Assembly (NCBI RefSeq): GCF_008107725.1
Contig: NZ_VIRN01000064.1
Location: forward strand, 62,001-126,000
Source: Marinobacter sp. BW6
GTDB taxonomy: Bacteria; Pseudomonadota; Gammaproteobacteria; Pseudomonadales; Oleiphilaceae
Direction: 5' to 3'
DNA: 64,000 bases
A model generated the notes under the pieces. The model did no database searches. It was not told where the DNA came from and saw only the letters and a list, made by a program, of their open reading frames with translations. The position numbers were made by a program, and so were the translations under genes. The stretch's first letter is position 1. Each line of letters opens with the position of its first letter. Positions 27,366 to 35,294 of this stretch are shown piece by piece.

Positions 27366-28850
27366 TCAGCCGGCTTCCGGGATGACCCTGACGGTTACCG
27401 TTAAACCCTCGATTTCTGTCACCTGAATCCGGTCGCCCTCGTGGACTGGCTGCTCGCTAATGGCATTCCAGCGCTCACCGCTGAGCCGGACATGCCCCCG
27501 AAAGTGGCCATGCTCTCCCGAGAAATCATCCAGTGCGACGCCTTCTTCATGGGCCAGCTGCTCGGAACCACTGACCGGATGCCTTCGGCGCAAGCCGATG
27601 AACCGTGTGACCGTCCAGAGGATAAAGCCCGCCGCCACCAACGCTGTGCCTCCGATGGTGGGGAGGGATATTTCCCGGTGGCTGCCGTCCATCAGGATGA
27701 TCGATCCGGTTACGAAGGCGACAGCGCCCCCAACCCCCAATATCCCGAAACTTGGCACAAAGGCCTCGCCGACAATGAACGCCAGACCCAGAATAATAAG
27801 CGCCAAACCGGCGTAATTGACGGACAGAACCTGGAAAGCAAAGAGCGCCAGAATCAGACAGATGGCGCCAATCACTCCCGGTACGACAGCACCGGGATTG
27901 GCCAGTTCGAAGATGATGCCGTAGAAGCCGATGATCATCAGAAAGTAGGCCACGTTCGGATCGGTAATCACCGACAGCAGACGGGTGCGCCAGTCCGGCT
28001 GGGATCTGACGATCTCCAGACTGGCGGTTTGCAGGGTCATTTCCCCCGCAGCCATGCGAACCGTCCGGCCGTCTATTTGCTGAAGCAGATCGCGGATGTT
28101 CGGTGACACCACCTCGATAACATTCTTCTCCAGTGCCTCGTTGGCGCCAAGATTCACCGCCTCGCGAACCGCCTCCTCGGCCCAGTCTGCGTTGCGGCCA
28201 TGACGCTCGGCCAGGCCGCGAATGTAGCTGACCGCATCCTCCAGAACCTTCCGCTCCATAGCGGTGCCGCCGCGACGCTTGTCATCTTCACTGCCGGCTT
28301 TCTGATCCCCTCCGGCCGAGCCCGATGCAGACTCGGCACCGTCATCAGACTGGGGCTCTCCGGAAGCCGGTTCACTCGCTGGCTCCTCGCTACCCGGCAG
28401 CCCACCCATCTGGACCGGTGTGGCCGAACCCAGGTTGGTCGCCGGCGCCATCGCGGCAATGTGGCTGCCGTAAAGGATATAAGTACCGGCGCTGGCCGCG
28501 CGGGCGCCCTGGGGTGATACATAGGTGGCGACGGGGACTTCGGAGGCGAGAATGACCTTGATGATGTCCCGCATGGAGTCCATTAGCCCTCCCGGGGTGT
28601 CCATCTCGATAATGACCAGGCCGACGCCTTCGGACTCTCCCCGGCGAATGCCACGGGTAACATAGTCCATGGTAGCGGGGCCAATGGCGCCCTCAACGGT
28701 AAGTACCAGGGCAGTGGCGGGAGACTTCTGCTGGGCAAAGACCTGATGCGCCAGAGACCCAAGGGCCAACAGCGTGCCAACCAACAGCGCCATGACCCAT
28801 AGCCCTAGCCGGGCAGGGTTCTTTGATCCCATGGGACGGTGTGCCTGCAT
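27366..28850 (-). CDS. nfeD: NfeD-family membrane serine protease (ClpP-like)
   Basis: Protein of 494 aa: signal sequence/helix (21-38), ClpP-like protease domain (about 45-270) with the Ser-Lys dyad S120 in GARAASAGTY and K201 in TAMERKVLEDAVSYIR, four to five membrane helices (about 300-425), and a C-terminal OB-fold NfeD domain (HGHFRGHVRLSGERWNAIS). An acidic Glu/Ser/Gly-rich insertion (about 151-195) lies between the two catalytic residues and is longer than in archaeal homologues. Paired with the downstream slipin gene. Confidence 0.9.
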   Translation of the reverse strand: MQAHRPMGSKNPARLGLWVMALLVGTLLALGSLAHQVFAQQKSPATALVLTVEGAIGPATMDYVTRGIRRGESEGVGLVIIEMDTPGGLMDSMRDIIKVILASEVPVATYVSPQGARAASAGTYILYGSHIAAMAPATNLGSATPVQMGGLPGSEEPASEPASGEPQSDDGAESASGSAGGDQKAGSEDDKRRGGTAMERKVLEDAVSYIRGLAERHGRNADWAEEAVREAVNLGANEALEKNVIEVVSPNIRDLLQQIDGRTVRMAAGEMTLQTASLEIVRSQPDWRTRLLSVITDPNVAYFLMIIGFYGIIFELANPGAVVPGVIGAICLILALFAFQVLSVNYAGLALIILGLAFIVGEAFVPSFGILGVGGAVAFVTGSIILMDGSHREISLPTIGGTALVAAGFILWTVTRFIGLRRRHPVSGSEQLAHEEGVALDDFSGEHGHFRGHVRLSGERWNAISEQPVHEGDRIQVTEIEGLTVTVRVIPEAG

Positions 28851-28941
28851 AACCCCTCCCCGAACACGGAATACATTCAGCGTAGTCGAAAATACGATGC
28901 CATAGTGGCCACGGTTCTGTTTTCAGTGCCGCCGCACCACC

Positions 28942-29997
28942 TCAAAAATAGAGTCGCTGCTCGGGTTCGCCCGCCGAATCCGGCTTTTTATCTTCGACGG
29001 TTCCGTCTGCCGCCATCCGGGTAACCCGCTCGCCAATCATGGTTGGCAGTCCGTCGGCCTGGTCTACCGCCAGTTCAATGGCGCCGCGCTTGACCTCGAC
29101 ACCCGGGTGGCTGGCCCTGAATGCCTCGACCTCGGCAAACACCTGCTGCCAAAGCCGATCACGATCCTCAGGGGGGTATTCTTCATGGGGGCGATGCACT
29201 TCAAGCCAGACTTCACCGTCGGAGAAGCCAATCTTGACGGCATCGTGGACCACCTGAACCGGCGTTCCCTTCTCAACCTGGTAGACGAACCTGGAGATAT
29301 CTTCGTTGTACATCCGGAAACAGCCGTGACTGACCGGCATGCCGACACCAAATTGCTTGTTGGTGCCGTGGATCAGGTACCCCTTCTCGCTCAACAACAG
29401 GGCGTGGGTGCCAAGCGGGTTTCCCGGGCCGGGCGGAATCATTCGGGGCAGGTAATCGCCGGAGGCTTCATATTCGGCACGGATGCTCGCAGGCGGGTAC
29501 CAGGCCGGGGATTCAAGCGGCATGGTCACTTCCGCGTCGGTCAGAGGGGAGGGGTTCTCCGCCGTACCAACGCCTACGGGGTAGACCTGCACACCCTCAT
29601 CGGTGAAATAGTACAGGCGGTACTCTGCGAGATTGATGACAATGCCCTCGCGCCGGGCCTCCGGCAGCACATACTGACGGGGGAGAGTAATGTTGGTGCC
29701 TTCTCCGGGTAACCAGGGATCCACCCCGGGGTTTGCCTTGACCAACTCCAGGTACCCCATGGCCAGACGATTGCCGATGCCGGCAAACGTATCCTCGTAG
29801 CGGGTCTCGAAAACACCGAGCTCACCGGCCACGTCGCCCTGAACCGGGAAAGTGGGCACACGGGGACTTCTGTCCGGCTCTTCCGGCGCCTCGGAATCAG
29901 CCGCAGCCTCCACCGGCTCTGCCGACACAGAGGTCGGGACGACCAGGAAATGGGACAGGGCAAACACTGCTAAGAATCTGAACCACATAGAAAACAT
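28942..29997 (-). CDS. L,D-transpeptidase (ErfK/YbiS-like), exported
   Basis: Protein of 351 aa with signal peptide (WFRFLAVFALSHFLVVPTSVSA), an acidic linker, a short LysM-like region (ANPGVDPWLPGEGTNITLP) and a YkuD catalytic domain with LIHGTNKQFGVGMPVSHGCFRMYN, the His and Cys active-site motif. The layout matches YbiS/ErfK/YcfS proteins that attach Braun-type lipoprotein to peptidoglycan; a Lpp-type gene is 3.5 kb away. Start ATG at 29997 (another at 29988). C terminus carries an extra charged tail of unknown role. Confidence 0.88.
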   Translation of the reverse strand: MFSMWFRFLAVFALSHFLVVPTSVSAEPVEAAADSEAPEEPDRSPRVPTFPVQGDVAGELGVFETRYEDTFAGIGNRLAMGYLELVKANPGVDPWLPGEGTNITLPRQYVLPEARREGIVINLAEYRLYYFTDEGVQVYPVGVGTAENPSPLTDAEVTMPLESPAWYPPASIRAEYEASGDYLPRMIPPGPGNPLGTHALLLSEKGYLIHGTNKQFGVGMPVSHGCFRMYNEDISRFVYQVEKGTPVQVVHDAVKIGFSDGEVWLEVHRPHEEYPPEDRDRLWQQVFAEVEAFRASHPGVEVKRGAIELAVDQADGLPTMIGERVTRMAADGTVEDKKPDSAGEPEQRLYF

Positions 29998-30040
29998 TCC
30001 GAAAGCATCAGGCAACCGGGTACAGGGACAGCAAATACCC

Positions 30041-30610
30041 TCAGGAGTTCATATAGGTTGCCCACACTGTTACAACGGCAAGCACCACAAACAAGGCGCT
30101 CGCGCCAATGCGGGCTGTGGCAAGGGGTAATCTTTCCATCAGCCAGCGTCCTGCCATGATAACCGGTATATTGGCCAGCAGCATCCCCACCGTCGTTCCC
30201 AGGATAACCCAGAAGGTCTCGGTAAAGCGGGCGGCGAGAACGACTGTGGCGACCTGGGTCTTGTCGCCGATTTCTGCCAGGAAGAACATGATGGTGGTGG
30301 CCATGAATGCCCCCAGCCCCAAGAACTTCGAATCATCGCTGTCATCCTTGTCCGGCACCAACAACCACAGGGCGATGGCGACGAAACTCGCTGCCAGAAT
30401 CCACGGCAGCCAGGCTTCTGGAATAAACGAAGCCACCCAGGCGCCAAGCCAGGCAGATAACGCATGATTGAGAACGGTCGCGACAAAAATGCCGAGGATA
30501 ATGGGCAGGCGAGTGACGTATCGGGCAACGAGGAACAGCGACAGCAATTGGGTCTTGTCACCGATTTCCGCTATGGCGACAGCGACCGTTGAGGCGAGGA
30601 AAGCGTCCAT
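30041..30610 (-). CDS. GDT1/TMEM165-type Mn2+ exporter
   Basis: Membrane protein of 189 aa with six helices and the duplicated metal-binding motif E-x-G-D-K-T: residues 15-20 (EIGDKT) and again in FFLAEIGDKTQVATV. UPF0016/GDT1 proteins export Mn2+ (MneA in Vibrio). A yybP-ykoY manganese riboswitch directly precedes the gene and should turn it on when Mn2+ is high, which supports the assignment independently. Confidence 0.93.
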   Translation of the reverse strand: MDAFLASTVAVAIAEIGDKTQLLSLFLVARYVTRLPIILGIFVATVLNHALSAWLGAWVASFIPEAWLPWILAASFVAIALWLLVPDKDDSDDSKFLGLGAFMATTIMFFLAEIGDKTQVATVVLAARFTETFWVILGTTVGMLLANIPVIMAGRWLMERLPLATARIGASALFVVLAVVTVWATYMNS

Positions 30611-30664
30611 GAAAAACTCCAGGGCGGATAATCAGACATGAGACAGCCCACCTTCCGCCCTATG

Positions 30665-30796
30665 GAGGTGAAACCGCCTCAGGTCTTGCCAATTTCAACG
30701 GCGTCGCGTTGAAACATGATAGCCACGGGGATTTGGCCCCAAGTATGTTGACTATCATCCGACCGGCAGTTCCGGTGCGGAGGCTACTCCCCTGAA
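30665..30796 (-). ncRNA. yybP-ykoY manganese riboswitch
   Basis: On the minus strand the hallmark motifs appear in order: AGGGGAGTAGC (around 30793-30783), a hairpin, GTCAACATACT, another helix, then GGCAAGACCTGAGGC (around 30690-30676). These correspond to the conserved loops that bind Mn2+ in the mntP and other yybP-ykoY leaders. A following GGCGGTTTCACC segment may form the expression platform. It lies 55 bp ahead of the GDT1 Mn2+ exporter gene. Confidence 0.88.
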
Positions 30797-30848
30797 GAGA
30801 TGATGGCATGTTAATGAATTCGGAACAGGGCCGCAACCAGACGGGTGA

Positions 30849-32240
30849 TTAGACCCGCATCTTCCAGACCGGAATCGCTGCGACCGCCACAAATGCGGCC
30901 ACCAGCCACCAGGCCGAATGGAACGCGTTGATCGTTGGCATACCCGCACTGTGGTCGCCGAATTCAATCGTCAGAGCCACGAGGTTAACACCAAAGGCAC
31001 CCCCGAGCTGGCGCATGAAATTCAGGGTACTGGAGCCGGCCCCCAGCTCCTGCGGTTCCAGCGGATTCAATGCACCGGTTGACAGGGCCGGAAGCATGAA
31101 ACCGATACCAATGCGCCCCAACACCGTCCAAAGTGCCAGCCAACCAAAAGCCAGATCGAGGTCGGACAGCGCAAACAACACAGCCGACAGGGCAAATACC
31201 ACGATGCCAAAGACAACGAGGCCTCGAGCGCTCTGCCTGTCTGCAAGCCGACCGGCCAATGGGAACGTCATACCCAGGACAACCCCGGCAGGTAGCATCA
31301 GCAAACCTGCCTCTGTCGCAGTAAACCCGAGGGCGGTCTGCACAAACAACGGGATGAGATAGGTGGATCCGAACAGCGCAAGGCCCAGTGCCATGGCACC
31401 GAGACAGGCGAACAGGAAGGCCGGTTTGCGCAGCAAGCCGATGTTCACAAGCGGGTGCGCAGTCTGCCGTTCACGCAGCACGAAGAACACCAGGCCGCCC
31501 AGGGCCAGCAATGCTTCACTGATAATCCACGTCTGCTGGCCCGCCGTTTTCTGTAACCGGTTCAGGGTATCCAGTGATAACGCTATGGTCAGCCCGAGCA
31601 GCAGCAAACCAGGGAGGTCGAAGCGGTAGGGCGCCGGCCGGGAGACCGGCAGCGGGAGAAAGCGCCAGGCCATCAGGACACCTACCAGCGTGACCGGAGC
31701 GGGCGCAAACATCACGTAACGCCAATCGAGCTGATCAACCAGGAAGCCACCCAGAACCGGGCCCAGAGCCGGCGCCAGGATTACGCCCATGCCATAGACA
31801 CCCATGGCATGGCCCCGGCGATGGCGGGGGAAAATACGGAACACCAGGTACATCCCCATGGGCTGCATCAGGCCTGCCATGGCACCCTGGCCTATCCGCG
31901 CGGCGATAAGCTGCCCCGGGGTCTCTGCAAAGCCTCCGGCAAGGGAAATCAAGGTAAACAGGAACATGGCTACGGCGAGGGTCTTGCGAACCCCGAAGTG
32001 ATCCAGCAGCCAGGAAGAGGCCAGCATGGTGGTGGTCATGGCGGCAATAAAGCCCGTCGCCAGCCAATGGACCTGGCCCTGACGAATACCGAACTCCACC
32101 ATGATGTCGTGCAGCGCTACGTTAACCACTGTGGCACTGAGCACTGTGGCCATTGTGCCTGTCATCACCGTGACCACAGCCAGCCAGCGCCAGCGATCCC
32201 CGTAGCGGGCTTTCAGGCCCTCAACTGAGTTATCAGCCAA
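30849..32240 (-). CDS. DHA2-family MFS multidrug efflux transporter
   Basis: Protein of 463 aa with about 14 helices. Motif A (GPVLGGFLVDQLDWRYVMF is the motif C region of antiporters) and the NVALHDIMVEFG helix 1 motif D are typical of EmrB/QacA drug/H+ antiporters. The start is a TTG at 32240, 3 nt after the marR stop; the next ATG lies inside helix 1, so the TTG is needed for a full protein. Cotranscribed with marR, which probably represses both. No periplasmic adaptor (EmrA) gene is present. Confidence 0.88.
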   Translation of the reverse strand: MADNSVEGLKARYGDRWRWLAVVTVMTGTMATVLSATVVNVALHDIMVEFGIRQGQVHWLATGFIAAMTTTMLASSWLLDHFGVRKTLAVAMFLFTLISLAGGFAETPGQLIAARIGQGAMAGLMQPMGMYLVFRIFPRHRRGHAMGVYGMGVILAPALGPVLGGFLVDQLDWRYVMFAPAPVTLVGVLMAWRFLPLPVSRPAPYRFDLPGLLLLGLTIALSLDTLNRLQKTAGQQTWIISEALLALGGLVFFVLRERQTAHPLVNIGLLRKPAFLFACLGAMALGLALFGSTYLIPLFVQTALGFTATEAGLLMLPAGVVLGMTFPLAGRLADRQSARGLVVFGIVVFALSAVLFALSDLDLAFGWLALWTVLGRIGIGFMLPALSTGALNPLEPQELGAGSSTLNFMRQLGGAFGVNLVALTIEFGDHSAGMPTINAFHSAWWLVAAFVAVAAIPVWKMRV

Positions 32241-32243
32241 GGA

Positions 32244-32669
32244 CTATTTCTGCTTTTCAGCGTTTTCCAGGATTTTGTGGAAGACCTTCACGGTGCATTC
32301 GATCTCTTCATCGCTGATGCCTTCAAGCATTTCCTCGCGCAGTACCTCGGCTCGCCCGGAAAGGTCATCCATAAACGCCCGCCCTGCGTTGGTCAGGTGC
32401 AGGCGCCGGGCCCGGCGATCATTCGGGCAGGGTCGACGTTCGATCAGACCCTGCTGCTCCAGGCTGTCCAGCAGTCGAACCAGCGTCGGGTTCTCAATCG
32501 CCATCAGGCTTGCCAGTTCGCGCTGGGTAAGGCCTTCACCGCCTTTCTCCAGGTACACCATGGTGCTCCAGCGCGCCTGGGTGACACCCAGATCCTTCAG
32601 GCGCTCATCAAGCATTTTTCTCCAGCGGCGGGTAACCCTGGCTACCGCGAAAGGAAACTGGTCTCTCAT
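32244..32669 (-). CDS. MarR family transcriptional regulator
   Basis: Winged-helix protein of 141 aa: VTQARWSTMVYLEKGGEGLTQRELASLMAIENPTLVRLLDSLEQQGLIERRPCPNDRRARRLHLT-type MarR/SlyA core (helix-turn-helix around 52-75 and the wing with DRRARR). It sits directly upstream of the DHA2 efflux gene, the usual arrangement of a drug-responsive repressor and its pump. The ATG at 32669 is used. Confidence 0.92.
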   Translation of the reverse strand: MRDQFPFAVARVTRRWRKMLDERLKDLGVTQARWSTMVYLEKGGEGLTQRELASLMAIENPTLVRLLDSLEQQGLIERRPCPNDRRARRLHLTNAGRAFMDDLSGRAEVLREEMLEGISDEEIECTVKVFHKILENAEKQK

Positions 32670-32828
32670 GTGTCGTCACTCCATATAAAAGGGACTTGGC
32701 CCGGACCCGGCGCAGCTGCGCGATCGGCCAACAACTCACATTATCGGAAAGTCACCAATAGTATGCTAATCATTGAAATAAAAACAGATACGAAAGTAAA
32801 ACAGAATCGGGGAAAACCGAAAGCAGCG

Positions 32829-34112
32829 TCACCCGGCCTGACGCTGGTCTCCGTGCATCTCCTCGACTTCAGGAGACTCATGAAATTCGGTGTTTCGCGG
32901 ATCCAGCTCAGCAAGCACCGGCGATGCTTCTGGCATGGCAGGCACAAAGTGCTCCTGGTCTGCCACCGCAACGTCTTCGGTATGACTGATCCGGTAACTG
33001 GTTATTACCGCCAGCGCCAACAGAAAACCGGCATTGCCGAAAAACAGGCCCTTCGGGCCCAATAAATTAATCAGCTCCGCCATAGCGACCGGGCCAATCA
33101 CGCTGCCAACGCCGTAACTGAGTAGAAGCGTGGCACTGGCCGCAACAATTCGAGAACTTTCCATACGGTCATTGGTGATCGCAACGGCAATCGGATAGAG
33201 GGTGGCGGACAAACCAGTAAACAGGCCCACCAAAAGGGTCAAAACCCATGGGTTGGCAGCACCCTGAATCCCGACCCCGCCCGCAGCAGATGCGGCAAAT
33301 ATAGCCACCCAGAACATCACCCGACGGCGGTCGAAGCGGTCACACAGCCGCCCCAACGGCCAGGCGAGAATCATGGCGGCGACGATGGCGCTGGCCATGA
33401 ACGTGGATGTTCTGGCGACGTCCAGTCCGACCAGCGTTGCATAGACAGGGCCCAAAGCATAAAAGCCACCGATCATAATCCCGCAGACCAGGGCCCCGGC
33501 AACACCGGTGAAGGACTCCCGAGCGAGGGTAAAGATCGAGATACGCTGCACCTGTTCTATGACCGGGGCGTCCATTCGAGTCATCGCCAGTGGCACCAGG
33601 GCTAATGTCAACAGGATGGCCGCAATCGAGAACGGCATGAAGTTGGCGGGATCGCCGATATTCACAATAAGTTGGCCGCCAGCCGCGGAAAGATAAAAAA
33701 CGATCTGATAGACGGCGAACAGAGAGCCCCGGTTGGCGTTGGTGGCACGGCTGGAGAACCAGCTCTCGATAACCACCAGTACACCGGCAACACTGAATCC
33801 GGAAACCACCCGCAGTGCCGCCCAGAAAATTTCAGAAATGGCCATCGGATAGAGGAGGGATGTCACCGCAGCAATAGCAGCCAGGACGGCAAAGGCTCGG
33901 ATATGGCCAACACGACCTATAATTCGGTGGACGTAGAGAGTGCCCAGGACAAAACCGATGGAATAGCAAACCAGAATCCAGCCGATAATATCTGGCGAGA
34001 CCGCCTCTATACTCAGACGAATGCCCAGCAAAGTCATCAGAAACGCGTTTCCACTGACAAGCAGGATGATGCTCAGAATGAGGGCAGACAGGGAGGTGAC
34101 CATTCGGGTCAT
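32829..34112 (-). CDS. MFS transporter (YcaD-like)
   Basis: Major facilitator of 427 aa with 12 helices; motif A variants GFVLGTLYVHRIIGRVGHIRAFA and WPLGRLCDRFDRRRVMFW after helices 2 and 8. The C terminus has an acidic, proline-rich tail of about 50 residues (EDVAVADQEHFVPAMPEASP). ATG at 34112 has CGGAG 8 nt upstream. Substrate unknown. Divergent from the WYL regulator gene, with a perfect 14-bp palindrome between, so it may be controlled by that regulator. Confidence 0.85.
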   Translation of the reverse strand: MTRMVTSLSALILSIILLVSGNAFLMTLLGIRLSIEAVSPDIIGWILVCYSIGFVLGTLYVHRIIGRVGHIRAFAVLAAIAAVTSLLYPMAISEIFWAALRVVSGFSVAGVLVVIESWFSSRATNANRGSLFAVYQIVFYLSAAGGQLIVNIGDPANFMPFSIAAILLTLALVPLAMTRMDAPVIEQVQRISIFTLARESFTGVAGALVCGIMIGGFYALGPVYATLVGLDVARTSTFMASAIVAAMILAWPLGRLCDRFDRRRVMFWVAIFAASAAGGVGIQGAANPWVLTLLVGLFTGLSATLYPIAVAITNDRMESSRIVAASATLLLSYGVGSVIGPVAMAELINLLGPKGLFFGNAGFLLALAVITSYRISHTEDVAVADQEHFVPAMPEASPVLAELDPRNTEFHESPEVEEMHGDQRQAG

Positions 34113-34242
34113 TACAGCAACTCCGGGCGTGACAGAGGTCAGAAAGTGAATGTTAAGCAAGATAGCAACAAAAGCCGGAATTTGCCGGGCACGTATTTAA
34201 TCAGTAGCTGGCGACGAATCCAGTAGGCACTTCCCGAAATTC

Positions 34243-34256
34243 GTGATGCGCATCAC
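34243..34256. promoter_or_regulatory. Perfect 14-bp palindrome GTGATGCGCATCAC
   Basis: Lies in the 231-bp divergent region between the MFS and WYL-regulator genes, 87 bp before the WYL start. A second dyad CCGCT/AGCGG follows 15-20 bp downstream. It is a good candidate operator for the WYL regulator or another dimeric regulator. Confidence 0.5.
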
Positions 34257-34343
34257 AAAACCCCGCAGAAGCCGCTGTAGAGCGGTTTAACAGCGTTTTA
34301 CATTAATGTGCCGTAACAGACCCTACGTGCTGGAGCAGGTAAC

Positions 34344-35285
34344 ATGAAAACGAGCTATTCATTGGACCGTGAGCGCCTGGTTATGAAAAAAACGGACTGG
34401 CCCATCCGCTGGGATCTGTTGCTTCGCTATCGACTGATCGAGACTATTGCCCTGTGGGAAGGTCGCCTGACCACCAACCACATCTGCCACAGTTTCGGCA
34501 TAGGGCGTCAGCAGGCGTCCAAGGATATCAATACCTATCTGCGAGAGCTGGCGCCGGGCAATCTTGTTTACGATCGCCACCTGAAAGGCTACGTACCGGC
34601 CGATAAATTTCGTCCGGTGGTTACTCGTGGTGTGGTAAACGAGTATCTGGACCTGCTTGCCCGCCAGCAGAACCTGAGCAGTACCTTTGAATCTCTGAAT
34701 ATAGACCTGCCAGACAGCACGGTGGTCCAGGGTCCGAACCGTGTGATTGCACCGGAAACCATGCGCGCTGTGGTGACTGCAACACGGCAGGGCAGGCAGT
34801 TGCGCGCCAGCTACGCATCCCTGAGTCGACCGGAAGCAGTGGAGAGCATTCTTGAACCGCACACCCTGGTTTGTGCCGGCAACAGCTGGCACCTGCGGGC
34901 CTGGTGTGACTCCAACCGGGAATTCCGGGATTTTGCCCTCAGCCGTTTCCGGACCTCGCCCGATGCTCTCCGCCAGCGGGCCAAGCACAGCCGGGAACAG
35001 GACGAGCACTGGAACCGGGAAGTTACCCTGGTGGTCACCCCGGACCAGCGTTTGACCGAAGCCCAGCAACAGATCATCGCCCGGGACTATGGTATGGACC
35101 ATGGCCGCCTGGAGGTTGCCACCCGTGCCGCTCTTGCACCCTACGTGCTGTCACGGCTCGGAATTACCTTTGACAACCTGCATCCGGATCCGCTGGTACA
35201 ACAGCTTGAGCTGGCCAATCCGGATCAGTTGGGATTCGGCAGCAAACGCGAACAGGCCCTGAAAGCCGTTGCCGGTCTCAGTTAA
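34344..35285 (+). CDS. WYL-domain transcriptional regulator, BrxR/CapW-like
   Basis: Protein of 313 aa. N-terminal winged helix (about 25-100) with WEGRLTTNHICHSFGIGRQQ and ASKDINTYLRELAPGNLVYD, a pattern I associate with BrxR/CapW regulators of phage-defence loci; central WYL domain (about 140-215, GNSWHLRAWCDSNREFRDFALSRF, with W-H-L in place of W-Y-L); C-terminal WCX-like domain (VTLVVTPDQRLTEAQ ...). Such proteins are homodimeric repressors that sense a ligand, possibly nucleic acid. No BREX, CBASS or other defence genes adjoin; the gene almost abuts a secreted nuclease gene (9 bp). Confidence 0.75.
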   Translation: MKTSYSLDRERLVMKKTDWPIRWDLLLRYRLIETIALWEGRLTTNHICHSFGIGRQQASKDINTYLRELAPGNLVYDRHLKGYVPADKFRPVVTRGVVNEYLDLLARQQNLSSTFESLNIDLPDSTVVQGPNRVIAPETMRAVVTATRQGRQLRASYASLSRPEAVESILEPHTLVCAGNSWHLRAWCDSNREFRDFALSRFRTSPDALRQRAKHSREQDEHWNREVTLVVTPDQRLTEAQQQIIARDYGMDHGRLEVATRAALAPYVLSRLGITFDNLHPDPLVQQLELANPDQLGFGSKREQALKAVAGLS

Positions 35286-35294
35286 ACTGCCGGT

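Noticed and set aside
32277..33065. 262-aa plus-strand frame spanning marR and the MFS gene end
   Set aside because: Antisense to marR and crosses an intergenic gap; no start signal or domain.
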